Below are positions 8,415-16,918 of a stretch of DNA of 64,000 nt, in pieces. Made by a program: the position numbers and the translations under genes. Numbering within the stretch: the first letter of the stretch is position 1; the number at the start of each line of letters is the position of its first letter. The notes below the pieces were generated by a model that made no database searches, was not told the DNA's origin, and saw only the letters and a program-made list of their open reading frames with translations. Source of the DNA: Streptomyces resistomycificus (GTDB lineage: Bacteria > Actinomycetota > Actinomycetes > Streptomycetales > Streptomycetaceae); assembly GCF_001514265.1 (NCBI RefSeq), contig NZ_KQ949001.1:1-64000 (forward strand). The letters are read 5' to 3'.

Positions 8415-9562
8415 AGCGCGATCTCCGGTACGTCGAGACGGCGGCCCTCGGCCGACGACTTCATGCCCAGCTCGGCGAGCTGGACGCCGCGGGCGCCGGC
8501 CAGGAGGTCCCACTGGTAGGGCGCGTCGGCGTAGACGTGCTTGAGGAAGAGCTCCCACTGGGCCTTGAAGCCGTTGTCGAACTCGGCGTTGTCGGGCACC
8601 TCCTGCCACTGGTCGCGGAAGACCTCGGTGGCGGGGATGTCCGGGTTCCAGACCGGCTTGGGGGTGGCGCTGCGGTGCTGGACGCGGCAGTTGCGCAGGC
8701 CCGCGACGGCGGAGCCCTCGGTGCCGTCGACCTGGAACTCGACGAGCTCGTCGCGGTTGACGCGTACGGCCCAGGAGGAGTTGATCTGGGCGATGGCGCC
8801 GCCCTCGAGCTCGAAGACGCCGTAGGCCGCGTCGTCGGCGGTGGCGTCGTAGGGCTTGTCGTTCTCGTCCCAGCGCTGCGGGATGTGGGTGGCGGAGAGG
8901 GCCTGGACGGACTTCACCCGGCCGAACAGCTCGTGCATGACGTACTCCCAGTGCGGGAACATGTCGACGACGATGCCGCCGCCGTCCTCGGAACGGTAGT
9001 TCCAGGAGGGGCGCTGCGCGGACTGCCAGTCGCCCTCGAAGACCCAGTAGCCGAACTCGCCGCGGACGGACAGGATCCGGCCGAAGAAGCCGCCGTCGAT
9101 GAGGCGCTTGAGCTTGAGCAGGCCCGGCAGGAAGAGCTTGTCCTGGACCACGCCGTGCTTGATGCCGGCGGCGTTCGCGAGCCGCGCGAGCTCCAGTGCG
9201 CCCTCCAGGCCGGTGGCCGTCGGCTTCTCGGTGTAGATGTGCTTGCCCGCGGCGATCGCCTTCTTGATCGCCTCCTCGCGGGCCGAGGTGACCTGGGCGT
9301 CGAAGTAGATGTCGACGCTCGGGTCGGCGAGGACCGCGTCGACGTCGGTGGAGATGTGCTCCAGGCCGTGCTGCTCGGCGAGCGCGCGCAGGGCGTCCTC
9401 GCGGCGGCCGACCAGGATCGGCTCCGGCCACAGCACCGTGCCGTCGCCGAGGTCGAGGCCGCCCTGCTCACGCAGAGCCAGGATGGAGCGCACCAGGTGC
9501 TGGCGGTAGCCCATGCGTCCGGTCACGCCGTTCATGGCGATACGCACCGTCTTGCGTGTCAC
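8411..9562 (-). CDS. Gfo/Idh/MocA family oxidoreductase
   Basis: This 383-residue NAD(P)-dependent sugar or cyclitol dehydrogenase is the first gene of the minus-strand unit. The N-terminal nucleotide-binding region has GVTGRMG (residues 14-20). The family's EKP motif is in GKHIYTEKPTA, and the C-terminal domain has the HWEYVMHELFG stretch. ATG 9562 is followed upstream by a divergent promoter region that holds a LacI-type operator. With the DUF993 and TIM-barrel genes it suggests oxidation of a sugar to a keto form, then isomerisation and cleavage. Substrate cannot be read from sequence. Confidence 0.85.
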   Translation of the reverse strand: MTRKTVRIAMNGVTGRMGYRQHLVRSILALREQGGLDLGDGTVLWPEPILVGRREDALRALAEQHGLEHISTDVDAVLADPSVDIYFDAQVTSAREEAIKKAIAAGKHIYTEKPTATGLEGALELARLANAAGIKHGVVQDKLFLPGLLKLKRLIDGGFFGRILSVRGEFGYWVFEGDWQSAQRPSWNYRSEDGGGIVVDMFPHWEYVMHELFGRVKSVQALSATHIPQRWDENDKPYDATADDAAYGVFELEGGAIAQINSSWAVRVNRDELVEFQVDGTEGSAVAGLRNCRVQHRSATPKPVWNPDIPATEVFRDQWQEVPDNAEFDNGFKAQWELFLKHVYADAPYQWDLLAGARGVQLAELGMKSSAEGRRLDVPEIAL

Positions 9563-9628
9563 GTCGGTCCCTTCGTAGGTGTGGTACGCGGTTGTGCGCG
9601 CCGCGCACGCCCTACTGATGAGCGTTAC

Positions 9629-9642
9629 AGCAAGCGCTTTCT
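9629..9642. promoter_or_regulatory. LacI-family operator in the divergent promoter
   Basis: AGCAAGCGCTTTCT at 9629-9642 is a near-perfect palindrome around AGCGCT and fits the general LacI/GalR operator shape (central CG, A/T-rich flanks). It lies 67 bp upstream of the dehydrogenase start and 175 bp upstream of the LacI gene, between the two divergent units. The likely binder is the adjacent LacI protein. Confidence 0.65.
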
Positions 9643-9816
9643 ATCTACGAAGAAGCTAGCCTCTGACCAGCGGTCCAGACAAGACCGTGACGGGGTTGAG
9701 TTGTTCGAGGGGGCGAACAACCCGGGGTGGGGGGCTTAAGGTCGGCTCGGAACCGGGCCGTGGGCGCCCGCGTGTACAACGAGGTACTACGAGATGCGCT
9801 ACCGGAGGACGACGAG

Positions 9817-10863
9817 ATGACGGTGACCCTGGCGGACGTGGCGGCCCGCGCCCAGGTCTCCCCCGCGACGGTGTCGCGCGTGCTCAACGGGAACTACCCC
9901 GTCGCCGCCTCCACCCGGGAACGGGTGCTGCGGGCTGTGGACGAGCTGGACTACGTGCTGAACGGCCCGGCGAGTTCGCTGGCCGCGGCGACGTCCGACC
10001 TGGTCGGGATCCTGGTGAACGACATCGCCGACCCGTTCTTCGGGGTCATGGCCGGCGCCATCCAGTCCGAGATCGGCGGGCCGGGCGGACGCGCCGGCGG
10101 CGAGCGGCTGGCGGTCGTGTGCAACACCGGGGGCTCCCCGGAGCGCGAACTGACCTACCTCACGCTGCTCCAGCGGCAGCGGGCGGCGGCCGTCGTGCTG
10201 ACCGGCGGTGCCGTGGAGAACGTGCCGCACGCGGCGGCCATGACCGCGAAGCTGCGGAAGCTGACGGACGCCGGGACGCGGGTGGTGCTGTGCGGGCGGC
10301 CGCCGGAGCCGGAGACCACGGCGATCGCGCTGACCTTCGACAACCGCGGGGGCGGACGGGAACTGACCGAGCACCTGATCGGCCTGGGTCACCGGCGGCT
10401 CGGCTACATCGCGGGTCCCGAGGAGCGTACGACGACCCGTCACCGGCTGGAGGGGCACCGGGACGCGCTCGCGGCCCACGGTATCGAGGAGGACCCGCGC
10501 TGGACCGTCCACGGGCGCTACGACCGGCGCTCGGGCTACGAGGCGACGCTGGAACTGCTGCGCCGGGACCCGTCGTTGACGGCGGTGGTGGCGGCGAACG
10601 ACTCCGTCGCACTCGGCGCGTGCGCCGCGCTGCGGGACTCCGGGCTGCGGATCCCGGACGACGTGTCGGTGGCCGGCTTCGACGATCTCCCCTTCAGCAT
10701 CGACGCGGTGCCGGCCCTGACGACCGTGCGCCTGCCGCTGGCCGAGGCGGGGGCCCGCGCCGGACGGATCGCGATGGGACGTGAGGAGCCGCCGCCGGGG
10801 GGTATCGCCACGGTCCGGGGGGAGTTGATGGTGCGGGGGTCCTCCGGGGGGCCGCGGGGCTGA
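9817..10863 (+). CDS. LacI-family transcriptional regulator
   Basis: This 348-residue regulator has an N-terminal LacI helix-turn-helix (residues 4-26, LADVAARAQVSPATVSRVLN) and a sugar-binding-type effector domain with GLGHRRLGYIAGP and AGFDDLPFS. ATG 9817 is preferred because the helix-turn-helix begins there in family-typical fashion and GGAGGA lies at 9803-9808; the frame stays open to 9727 but the extension adds no family sequence. It is divergent from the dehydrogenase/DUF993/isomerase genes, with a matching operator between, so it probably represses them until a pathway sugar is present. Confidence 0.85.
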   Translation: MTVTLADVAARAQVSPATVSRVLNGNYPVAASTRERVLRAVDELDYVLNGPASSLAAATSDLVGILVNDIADPFFGVMAGAIQSEIGGPGGRAGGERLAVVCNTGGSPERELTYLTLLQRQRAAAVVLTGGAVENVPHAAAMTAKLRKLTDAGTRVVLCGRPPEPETTAIALTFDNRGGGRELTEHLIGLGHRRLGYIAGPEERTTTRHRLEGHRDALAAHGIEEDPRWTVHGRYDRRSGYEATLELLRRDPSLTAVVAANDSVALGACAALRDSGLRIPDDVSVAGFDDLPFSIDAVPALTTVRLPLAEAGARAGRIAMGREEPPPGGIATVRGELMVRGSSGGPRG

Positions 10864-11426
10864 GCGGGCGGGCGGGGGCCCGGGTGCGCGGGGCCGGGGT
10901 GGGCGAGGCCCGGGCGAGGGCTCGGGTGCGCGGGGCCCGGGCGAGGACTCGCGTGCACGGGGCCCGGGCGCGCAAGTGCCCCCTCCCGACGCAACCCTGG
11001 GCGGGTGAGGTCTCCGGCCCCGGTGCGAGGGCCCCGGCTGCGTGAGGCGAGGGCGAGGTGCGCGAGACCCGGGCGAGGACACCGGCTGCGCAAGGCCCGG
11101 GTATGAACGGGAGGGCGCACAGGGCACTGGGTGCGCACTTGAGGGCGCACAGGGCCCGGGGTACCAACGGGAGGGCGCACAGGCCCGGGTATGAACGGGA
11201 GGGTGCACAGGGCCCGGGGTGCCGACGGGCGGCCGTGACGAGGCGATGCGCGCACGGGGCGGCCGTGCGGGCCGGTGGCGTGGAGGGGGCGTTGATCGCC
11301 GAGCCGGTCGTGGGGACGACGTCCGAGTCGTAGTCTCGGCCCCACCGATGAGTTTCGCGGCGGGCGCCGGTCTGTAAAGCCGTAACCGCCCGAGCAGGGC
11401 ACCCGTGAGGAACTGGAGTGAGTCCC
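10864..11426. repeat. 563-bp GC-rich spacer with short imperfect repeats
   Basis: No credible gene was found between the LacI gene and the DHFR-like gene. The first half is a run of GCCCGGGCGAGG-like words. Between 11106 and about 11225 the word AACGGGAGGGCGCACAGG recurs at 11106, 11166 and 11194 (the last with one change), plus a partial copy near 11140. The final 90 bp look like ordinary promoter-bearing sequence. Short open frames here are Arg/Gly/Pro-rich and show no codon bias typical of the neighbours. Confidence 0.65.
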
Positions 11427-12023
11427 ATGCGTATCGTCATCACCTCGTTCATCAGCCTGGACGGCGTCGTGCAGGCGCCCGGCGGACCGGAGGAGGACAC
11501 CGAGGGCGGGTTCGCGCACGGTGGCTGGACGCACGCCTTCTTCGACCCGGAGGTCGTCGGCGGGGCCTTCGACGGGGCGCTGCGGGAGGCAAACGCGCTG
11601 CTGTTCGGCCGGCGTACCTGGCAGGCGATGGCGGGGGCGTGGCCGGAGCGGGCGGGTGACCCGTTCGCCGACCGGATGAACTCCCTGCCCAAGTACGTCG
11701 TGTCCCGGACGCTCACCGACGACCAGCTGACCTGGGACAACACCACCCGTATCGCGGGTGACGAGGCCGTCGCCCACCTCCGCAAGCTACGGGAGAGCGA
11801 CGGCGGCAACCTGGTGGTCATGGGCAGCCCCTCGCTCGCCCGCACGCTGCTGAGCGAGGGCCTGGTCGACGAGCTGCGGCTCATCGTGATGCCGGTGATG
11901 CTCGGCGGCGGCAAGTCGATCTTCCCGGACGACGGGACCAAGGCCGCCTTCGAGCTGGTCTCCACGACGACCGCGCCGACGGGGGCGCTGGTGTGCGTGT
12001 ACCGGGCGGCGGCCGAGGCGTGA
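11427..12023 (+). CDS. Dihydrofolate reductase family protein (RibD C-terminal-like)
   Basis: This 198-residue protein has the DHFR/RibD-C fold signatures: N-terminal ITSFISLDGVVQAPGG, LLFGRRTWQAM, and GNLVVMGSPSLARTLL, followed by LRLIVMPVMLGGGKSIF. It is probably an NADPH-dependent reductase of unknown substrate rather than the folate enzyme. ATG 11427 has GGAG at 11415-11418 at good spacing; an in-frame GTG at 11418 would lie on top of that site. It stands alone between a repeat-rich spacer and a MarR-type gene. Confidence 0.85.
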   Translation: MRIVITSFISLDGVVQAPGGPEEDTEGGFAHGGWTHAFFDPEVVGGAFDGALREANALLFGRRTWQAMAGAWPERAGDPFADRMNSLPKYVVSRTLTDDQLTWDNTTRIAGDEAVAHLRKLRESDGGNLVVMGSPSLARTLLSEGLVDELRLIVMPVMLGGGKSIFPDDGTKAAFELVSTTTAPTGALVCVYRAAAEA

Positions 12024-12054
12024 CGCGTAGCGAGGTGGGCGACTCGGCGGACGG

Positions 12055-12090
12055 TTGACTCGGTCAGAGGTATCTTTGACTGAGTCAGAG
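12055..12090. promoter_or_regulatory. Direct-repeated palindromic operators before the MarR-GNAT gene
   Basis: TTGACTCGGTCAGAG (12055-12069) and TTGACTGAGTCAGAG (12076-12090) are 21 bp apart, two helical turns. The second contains the perfect palindrome TGACTGAGTCA (12077-12087 or thereabouts). They lie 45-80 bp upstream of the MarR-GNAT start and are the obvious candidate sites for autoregulation. Confidence 0.6.
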
Positions 12091-12134
12091 ATGTCGAGAC
12101 AGCTGTCAGAGCCGGCCGCCGGGGAGCGATCGCC

Positions 12135-13067
12135 ATGACCGTCCAGGACTTCCGCGCCTTCAACCGCTTCTACACGAACGTCATCGGCGCCCTCGACTAC
12201 AGCCGCCACCTCTACGCCCCGTTCACCCTCACCGAGTCCCGCGTCCTGTACGAGCTCGCGCACTCCCCGCGTACCGACGCGGCCGACCTGCGGGCCGAAC
12301 TCTCGCTGGACGCGGGGTACTTGAGCCGGATCCTGAACAAGTTCGAGCAGGACGGACTCGTCGAGCGGTCCCCCTCCCAGGACGACCCGCGGCGCCGCCG
12401 CGTCACGCTCACCGCGCGCGGCCGCGAGAGGGCCGTCCTGCTGGCCGAGCGGGCGAACCAGTCCGTCGGCGCGCTGCTCGCCACCGTCCCGTCCGCCGAG
12501 CGGCCCCGGCTGGCCGAGGCGATGCGGACCGTCCGCGAGCTCCTGTCCGACGGCCGCCGGCCCCGCCGTGAGGACGTCGTGCTGCGCGAGCCGGGACCCG
12601 GCGACCTCGGCTGGATCGTGCAGCGCAACGCCGCGCTGTACGCGGCCGAGTACGGCTGGAACGCCGACTACGAGGCGCTGGTGGCGAGGATCGTCGCCGA
12701 TTTCGCGCAGGACCACGATCCGCGTCTGGAGCGGGTGTGGATCGCCGAGCTCGACGGACGTCCGGTCGGCACCGTGATGTGCGTACGGGACGAGGCGCCG
12801 GCCACTGCCCGCCTCCGCCTGCTCCTGGTCGAGCCCGAGGCACGCGGCCTCGGCATCGGCGACCGGCTGGTGGGCGCGGTCGTCGACTTCGCGCGGGGCG
12901 TCGGCCACCGCGACCTCGTCCTGTGGACCAACGACGTCCTGACCGCCGCCCGCCGCGTCTATCAGCGCCACGGCTTCGTCCTCGTCGCCGAGAAACCCCA
13001 CCGCTCGTTCGGAAAGGACCTGAACGGCCAGGACTGGCGCCTGGACCTCACCGGCACCGGCGAGTGA
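12135..13067 (+). CDS. MarR-type regulator fused to a GNAT acetyltransferase
   Basis: This 310-residue protein has two domains. Residues 1 to about 145 are a MarR winged helix (TLTESRVLYELAH, LSRILNKFEQDGLVERSPS, DDPRRRRVTLT wing). Residues about 150-310 are a GNAT acetyltransferase with the acetyl-CoA loop PEARGLGIGDRLV and the C-terminal VYQRHGFVLVAEK. ATG 12135 follows GGGGAGCGATCGCC. Two repeated palindromes upstream suggest that it controls its own transcription. The fusion is a recognised arrangement in actinobacteria, but its acetyl acceptor is unknown. Acetylation of a ligand sensed by the MarR part, or of its toxin, is inference. Confidence 0.88.
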   Translation: MTVQDFRAFNRFYTNVIGALDYSRHLYAPFTLTESRVLYELAHSPRTDAADLRAELSLDAGYLSRILNKFEQDGLVERSPSQDDPRRRRVTLTARGRERAVLLAERANQSVGALLATVPSAERPRLAEAMRTVRELLSDGRRPRREDVVLREPGPGDLGWIVQRNAALYAAEYGWNADYEALVARIVADFAQDHDPRLERVWIAELDGRPVGTVMCVRDEAPATARLRLLLVEPEARGLGIGDRLVGAVVDFARGVGHRDLVLWTNDVLTAARRVYQRHGFVLVAEKPHRSFGKDLNGQDWRLDLTGTGE

Positions 13068-13078
13068 CAGTAGGGACC

Positions 13079-13879
13079 ATGAAACTGGCGTTCTCCACCC
13101 TCGGTGTCCCCGGCCTGCCCCTTTCCGACGTACTGCGGCTCGCGACCACGTACGGCTACCACGGCGTCGAACTGCGCGCGGATCCGGAGGAGCCGGTCCA
13201 CCCCGGCCTCGATCTCGCCCAACGCGCGGAGGTGGCCGCCGAGTTCAAGGCGGCCAAAGTGGAGGTCCTGGGAGTCGCGGGGTACGCGCGGGTGGCCGCG
13301 CCGGGCGACGACGCCCCGGTGATCGAGGAGATCCGCCGGCTGCTCGACCTCGCCCGCGACCTGGGCGCCCCGTTCGTCCGGGTCTTCCCCGGCGGCACCC
13401 CCGAGCAGAGCCGCGAGGAGGCCGACGCCACGGCCGCCCGACGGCTCGGCACGGCCGCCGAGTACGCCGCCGACCTCGGCGTCCGCATCCTCCTCGAGAC
13501 CCACGACTCGCACCGCACGGGCGCCGACGCCATCCGCGTCCTCGGCCCGGTCGGCCACCGTCACGTCGGCGCCCTCTGGGACGTCATGCACACCTGGCTG
13601 GGCGGCGAGCAGCCCGCGGAGACGTACGCGGCGCTCTCCCCCTACCTCGGGTACGTCCAGGTCAAGGACATCGCCTCCGCCGACGACACGACCCCCCTCC
13701 GGCTCGGCGCCGGCGTCCTGCCCCTGACCGAGTGCGTCGACGTCCTGTGCCGCAACGGCTGGGACGGCTGGCTGTGCTGGGAGTACGAGAAGCGCTGGTA
13801 CGAGGCGGCCACCCCGCTCCCCGAGCTGCTGCGCGCGGGCCACGACCATCTGGCCCGGCTGCTCAACGACTCGGCGTAG
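13079..13879 (+). CDS. Sugar phosphate isomerase/epimerase family TIM barrel
   Basis: This 266-residue protein is another xylose-isomerase-like TIM barrel. It shows the N-terminal KLAFSTLGVPG, ILLETHDSH with the first metal-ligand Glu, GALWDVMHTWL and YVQVKDI, and a C-terminal WDGWLCWEYEKRW with the last acidic ligand. ATG 13079 is 11 bp after the MarR-GNAT stop, with a weak TAGGG site. An in-frame GTG at 13064 that overlaps that stop is an alternative. It is cotranscribed with the regulator, but the two functions show no obvious link. The substrate is unknown. Confidence 0.8.
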   Translation: MKLAFSTLGVPGLPLSDVLRLATTYGYHGVELRADPEEPVHPGLDLAQRAEVAAEFKAAKVEVLGVAGYARVAAPGDDAPVIEEIRRLLDLARDLGAPFVRVFPGGTPEQSREEADATAARRLGTAAEYAADLGVRILLETHDSHRTGADAIRVLGPVGHRHVGALWDVMHTWLGGEQPAETYAALSPYLGYVQVKDIASADDTTPLRLGAGVLPLTECVDVLCRNGWDGWLCWEYEKRWYEAATPLPELLRAGHDHLARLLNDSA

Positions 13880-13897
13880 TCGAGGTGTCCCGGAGCG

Positions 13898-13924
13898 GGG
13901 TCTCCGCGTCCGGCGCGGAGACCC
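13898..13924. terminator. Bidirectional hairpin between convergent genes
   Basis: An 11-bp perfect stem (GGGTCTCCGCG at 13898-13908 with CGCGGAGACCC at 13914-13924) closes a 5-nt loop between the sugar isomerase and the convergent small gene. No T-tract is present. Confidence 0.7.
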
Positions 13925-13951
13925 GGCCGGACGCGGTGGCCGACGCGGCTT

Positions 13952-14356
13952 TCAGTCCCACCAGTTGAACAGGAGGTCGCTCAGCACCTCGGGGCGCCAG
14001 TAGCGGATGTCGTCCGCCGCCTCCGCCAGCTCGCGCTCGTCCACCTGACTCAGCGGCGTACCGAGTTCGCGCACGCTCAGGGACCGCAGTCCGATGGCCT
14101 CGAAGACCGCGGCCCAGGCCGGCGGGTCCACGAACCCCGACACCGGCGGGCCCGGTACGGGCGGGGCGAGGGTGAAGGCGACGAGCGGCCGGTCGGCGTG
14201 GCGCAGGACGGTGCGCGCCGCGCCGCGGCCGGTGATCGTGACCGCGTGGAAGCTCGACATGAAAGGGAGGTCCGGCGTCTCGACCCGGGCGCCGAGGCCC
14301 CTCGCCGCCTCGAGACACGCGCCCCGGAACGCCGTGGTGTCCGCGTCCCTACGCAC
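13952..14356 (-). CDS. Conserved hypothetical protein
   Basis: I do not recognise this 134-residue soluble protein. It has no signal peptide or membrane segment. The C-terminus is acidic and aromatic ([21 protein letters not shown]). The N-terminal half contains [30 protein letters not shown], which here reads as alternating beta strands. The start is GTG 14356, overlapping the last 8 bp of the acetyltransferase gene, so the two are coupled. The coding call rests on the overlap, on third-position GC bias and on the absence of a better frame on either strand. Confidence 0.62.
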   Translation of the reverse strand: MRRDADTTAFRGACLEAARGLGARVETPDLPFMSSFHAVTITGRGAARTVLRHADRPLVAFTLAPPVPGPPVSGFVDPPAWAAVFEAIGLRSLSVRELGTPLSQVDERELAEAADDIRYWRPEVLSDLLFNWWD

Positions 14357-14990
14357 CTGTCACGAACCTTCCCACCCGCTGCTCCAGCCGCTCCCGGCAC
14401 TCCGGCCACTCCGCCGCGGTGATCGAGAAGATCGCGGAGTCCCGCAGCCGGCCGTCCTCGCCCGGCGCCCAGGAGCGCGACCAGTTGCGCAGAACTCCCT
14501 CGAAACGGGCGCCCACGCTTTCGATCGCCGCGCGGGAGCGCTGGTTGCGGGCGTCCGTCTTCAGGTCCACCCGTGCCACGCCCCACTTCTCGAAGGCGTG
14601 CCGGAACAGGAGCAGTTTGGCCTCGGCGTTGATCCCCGTGCCCTGGGCCGCCCGGGCGAGCCAGGTGAACCCGATCTCCACGGCGTCCAGCGTGTCCTCC
14701 GTCAGCCAGCAGCGCGGCTCCCAGTACGAGGTCGCGCCGACCGCCCGGCCCGTCGCCGTCGAGACCTGCGCGTACGGTGCGAGCCGGCCCGTCGCCGCGC
14801 GGGCGAGCTGCGCGTCGATGTACGCCGGCACCTCGTCGGCACGCGGCACCCACGTGAACGCGTAGGTGCCCCGGTCCTGCTCGGCGGCCACCGCCAGGTC
14901 GGCGGCATGCCGGTGCCCCAGCGGCTCCAGGCGCACCAACTCGCCCTCCAGCGGCGGCCCTGCCAGCCTGTGGCCACTCACCGTCGCCAT
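14349..14990 (-). CDS. GNAT family acetyltransferase (RimJ/RimL type)
   Basis: This 213-residue protein resembles the RimJ/RimL group of GNAT N-acetyltransferases: [19 protein letters not shown] at the N-terminus, [26 protein letters not shown] around the acetyl-CoA site, and [29 protein letters not shown] 14990 follows AGGGGGACGT, a good ribosome site. The frame stays open upstream only across the EPSP synthase gene on the same strand. It starts 8 bp after the EPSP synthase stop, so the two are probably cotranscribed. The acceptor is unknown. Confidence 0.87.
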   Translation of the reverse strand: MATVSGHRLAGPPLEGELVRLEPLGHRHAADLAVAAEQDRGTYAFTWVPRADEVPAYIDAQLARAATGRLAPYAQVSTATGRAVGATSYWEPRCWLTEDTLDAVEIGFTWLARAAQGTGINAEAKLLLFRHAFEKWGVARVDLKTDARNQRSRAAIESVGARFEGVLRNWSRSWAPGEDGRLRDSAIFSITAAEWPECRERLEQRVGRFVTGA

Positions 14991-14998
14991 ACGTCCCC

Positions 14999-16243
14999 CT
15001 ACCGCAGCAGTCGGCCCCTCAGCTCCGCGAACGCCTCGTGGAAGCCCGGGAAAGTCTTCCGTACGCATCCGGGGTCGTCGAACGAAATACCCGGCACCCG
15101 CAGACCGGTGACCGCGAAGGACATGACGATGCGGTGATCGCCGTACGACGTGATCTCCGTGCCGGCGGGCGCGGCGGAGCCCGGTCGGATCTCGATGTGG
15201 TCGGGACCCGTCTCCACCGTCACGCCCAGGCGTCGCAGGTTCCGCGCGCAGGCCTCCAGGCGGTCGCACTCCTTGACGCGGGTGTTCGCCACGTCCTCGA
15301 TGCGGACGGGGCCGTCGGCGAACGGCGCGATCGCGGCCAGCGTCGGCATGGTGTCCGAGATGTCCCGCATGTTGACCGTGAGGCCGTGGAGTTCGCCGGT
15401 GCCGCGGACCGTCGTGCCGTCCGCGCCCACCGTCACCTGGGCGCCCATCCGCCGCAGCACGTCGACGAAGGCCAGGTCGCCCTGGAGCGCCCCGGTGCCG
15501 AGGCCCGGCACCGTCACCTCGGCGCCCGGGGTCACCGCCGCCGCCGCGAAGAAGTAGCTCGCGGTGGAGGCGTCCGGCTCGATCCGGTAGGTCGTGGCCC
15601 GGTAGCCGCCGGGCGGGACGACGAAGACGTTCCCCTCCCGGCGCACCTCTGCCCCGAACTCCCGCATCATCGCGAGGGTGATCTCCACGTAGGGCACCGA
15701 GACCAGGTCCGTCACCGCGATCCGAAGGCCGGTCCGGGTCAGCGGGCCCAGCAGCAGCAACGCCGTCAGGTACTGCGAGGACTGGCCGGCGTCCAGCGTC
15801 ACCTCGCCGCCCTCGACGCCGGACGCCGTCACCGTCAGCGGGTGGTGGCCCTCCGCCTCCTCGTGCCGCAGGTCCACACCGAGGTCGCGCAGGGCCCGGG
15901 TCAGGGGCAGCAGGGGCCGCCGGCGCATCTGGGGCGAGGCGTCGAAGCGGTACGTGCCGTGGCCGGCCGCCGCCAGGGCGGGCAGGAAGCGGGCCGTGGT
16001 GGCGCCGTCCCGGCAGTACACGTCGGCCTCCGGGACCGCGGGGCCCTCGGGGCGGCCGTCGACCTGCCAGGTGTCCGGGGTGCGGCCGACCCGGTAGCCG
16101 AGCCGTACCAGCCCCTCGGCGAAGCCCTCCGTGTCGTCCGAACGGAGCGGGCGTACGAGGGTGGTGACACCGTCGGCCGCGGCCGCCAGGAAGAGGGCGC
16201 GGGCGGTGATGGACTTCGAGCCTGGGATGTCGACTGCGGGCAT
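14999..16243 (-). CDS. aroA: EPSP synthase-like enzyme, divergent paralogue
   Basis: This 414-residue protein of the 3-phosphoshikimate 1-carboxyvinyltransferase family makes EPSP in the shikimate pathway. It starts almost at the phosphate-binding PGSKS motif (residues 7-11), so it lacks the usual short N-terminal extension. The glyphosate-site motif NAGTAMR of E. coli is replaced by DGATTAR (79-85), with Ala at the position of Gly96. Catalytic Asp (ISDTMPT), [20 protein letters not shown] and [11 protein letters not shown] are intact, so it looks active. There are no shikimate neighbours. Streptomyces usually carry another aroA with the GNAGT motif, so this may be a second copy. Confidence 0.85.
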   Translation of the reverse strand: MPAVDIPGSKSITARALFLAAAADGVTTLVRPLRSDDTEGFAEGLVRLGYRVGRTPDTWQVDGRPEGPAVPEADVYCRDGATTARFLPALAAAGHGTYRFDASPQMRRRPLLPLTRALRDLGVDLRHEEAEGHHPLTVTASGVEGGEVTLDAGQSSQYLTALLLLGPLTRTGLRIAVTDLVSVPYVEITLAMMREFGAEVRREGNVFVVPPGGYRATTYRIEPDASTASYFFAAAAVTPGAEVTVPGLGTGALQGDLAFVDVLRRMGAQVTVGADGTTVRGTGELHGLTVNMRDISDTMPTLAAIAPFADGPVRIEDVANTRVKECDRLEACARNLRRLGVTVETGPDHIEIRPGSAAPAGTEITSYGDHRIVMSFAVTGLRVPGISFDDPGCVRKTFPGFHEAFAELRGRLLR

Positions 16244-16287
16244 GCCGTCATGATCGCCCGACCGTCACGCCCCGCGCCGGGACGTCC

Positions 16288-16515
16288 ACGGGATGGACCG
16301 GGCACGGTGTGCCGGGCACGGATGGACCGGGCACGAATGGACTGGCCACCGGATGCCCGGCACGGGGCTAACCCGCCGCGGGCGGACCGGCCACCGGCCA
16401 CCGGGCACCCGGCACCCGGCACCCGGCACCCGGCACGAGACCAACCCGCCACCCACGGACCAGCCACCGGACACCCGGCACGACACCAACCCGCCACCCA
16501 CGGACCAGCCACCGC
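16288..16515. repeat. Tandem short repeats in the spacer before the GH3 gene
   Basis: The gap 16244-16918 has no credible gene. From 16288 it holds three copies of GGATGGACCGGGCAC-like units, then a CACCCGG run (five near-identical CGGCACC units at about 16404-16433), then two copies of a 45-bp unit beginning GCACGAGACCAACCCGCCAC at 16433 and 16478. The 16520-16840 part is plain GC-rich sequence in which I see nothing further. Confidence 0.75.
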
Positions 16516-16843
16516 ATACACCGGCCACGCCTACCCCGCCCCCGTCATCCCCGCCCCACACCCTCCGCCCCGGCCCGCACGCCCCCTGGGTCCCTCCCTC
16601 CCCACGCCCACCGACTTCGGGAAATCGGGGTCGGGCCGGGAACCCCGCTCCGTCCCCGCTCGTCCAATCCGCAAGCTGTCGGAGAGTCACCGTGGTGCGG
16701 CGTCGGCCTCGCTGCTGGCTGCGAACGCTGACCTACCCTCTCCTCCGTACTGCGGCCGGCAGCACGCCGCCATCGGCGCGCCCCCCTCCAACAGCGCCGA
16801 TGGCGGCCCCCAGGGCCTGCCCTGGCCGTGTGCGCGCCTTCCC

Positions 16844-16890
16844 TTGACCGGCAGAAACTTCCCGGATATTGGTGACTCCTCGGAAGTTTC
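16844..16890 (+). promoter_or_regulatory. Promoter with inverted repeat before the GH3 gene
   Basis: TTGACC at 16844-16849 could be a -35 box, with TATTGG at 16867-16872 (17-bp spacer) as a weak -10. Perfect 9-bp inverted copies GAAACTTCC (16854-16862) and GGAAGTTTC (16882-16890) flank the -10, 28 bp centre to centre. GGAAGGAG at 16905-16912 is the ribosome site. The repeat is unlike the DasR consensus and its binder is unknown. Confidence 0.5.
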
Positions 16891-16918
16891 CTTCAGTGGC
16901 TCTCCGGAAGGAGCACAC

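Noticed and set aside
16433-16515. 45-bp repeats considered as a CRISPR array
   Set aside because: Only two units follow each other directly with no unique spacers, and no cas genes are in the window.
15038-16918. In-frame open stretch upstream of the GH3 start
   Set aside because: It lies opposite the EPSP synthase gene and across repeat sequence; the protein has no family match until the Tat signal at 16919, which has a good ribosome site.
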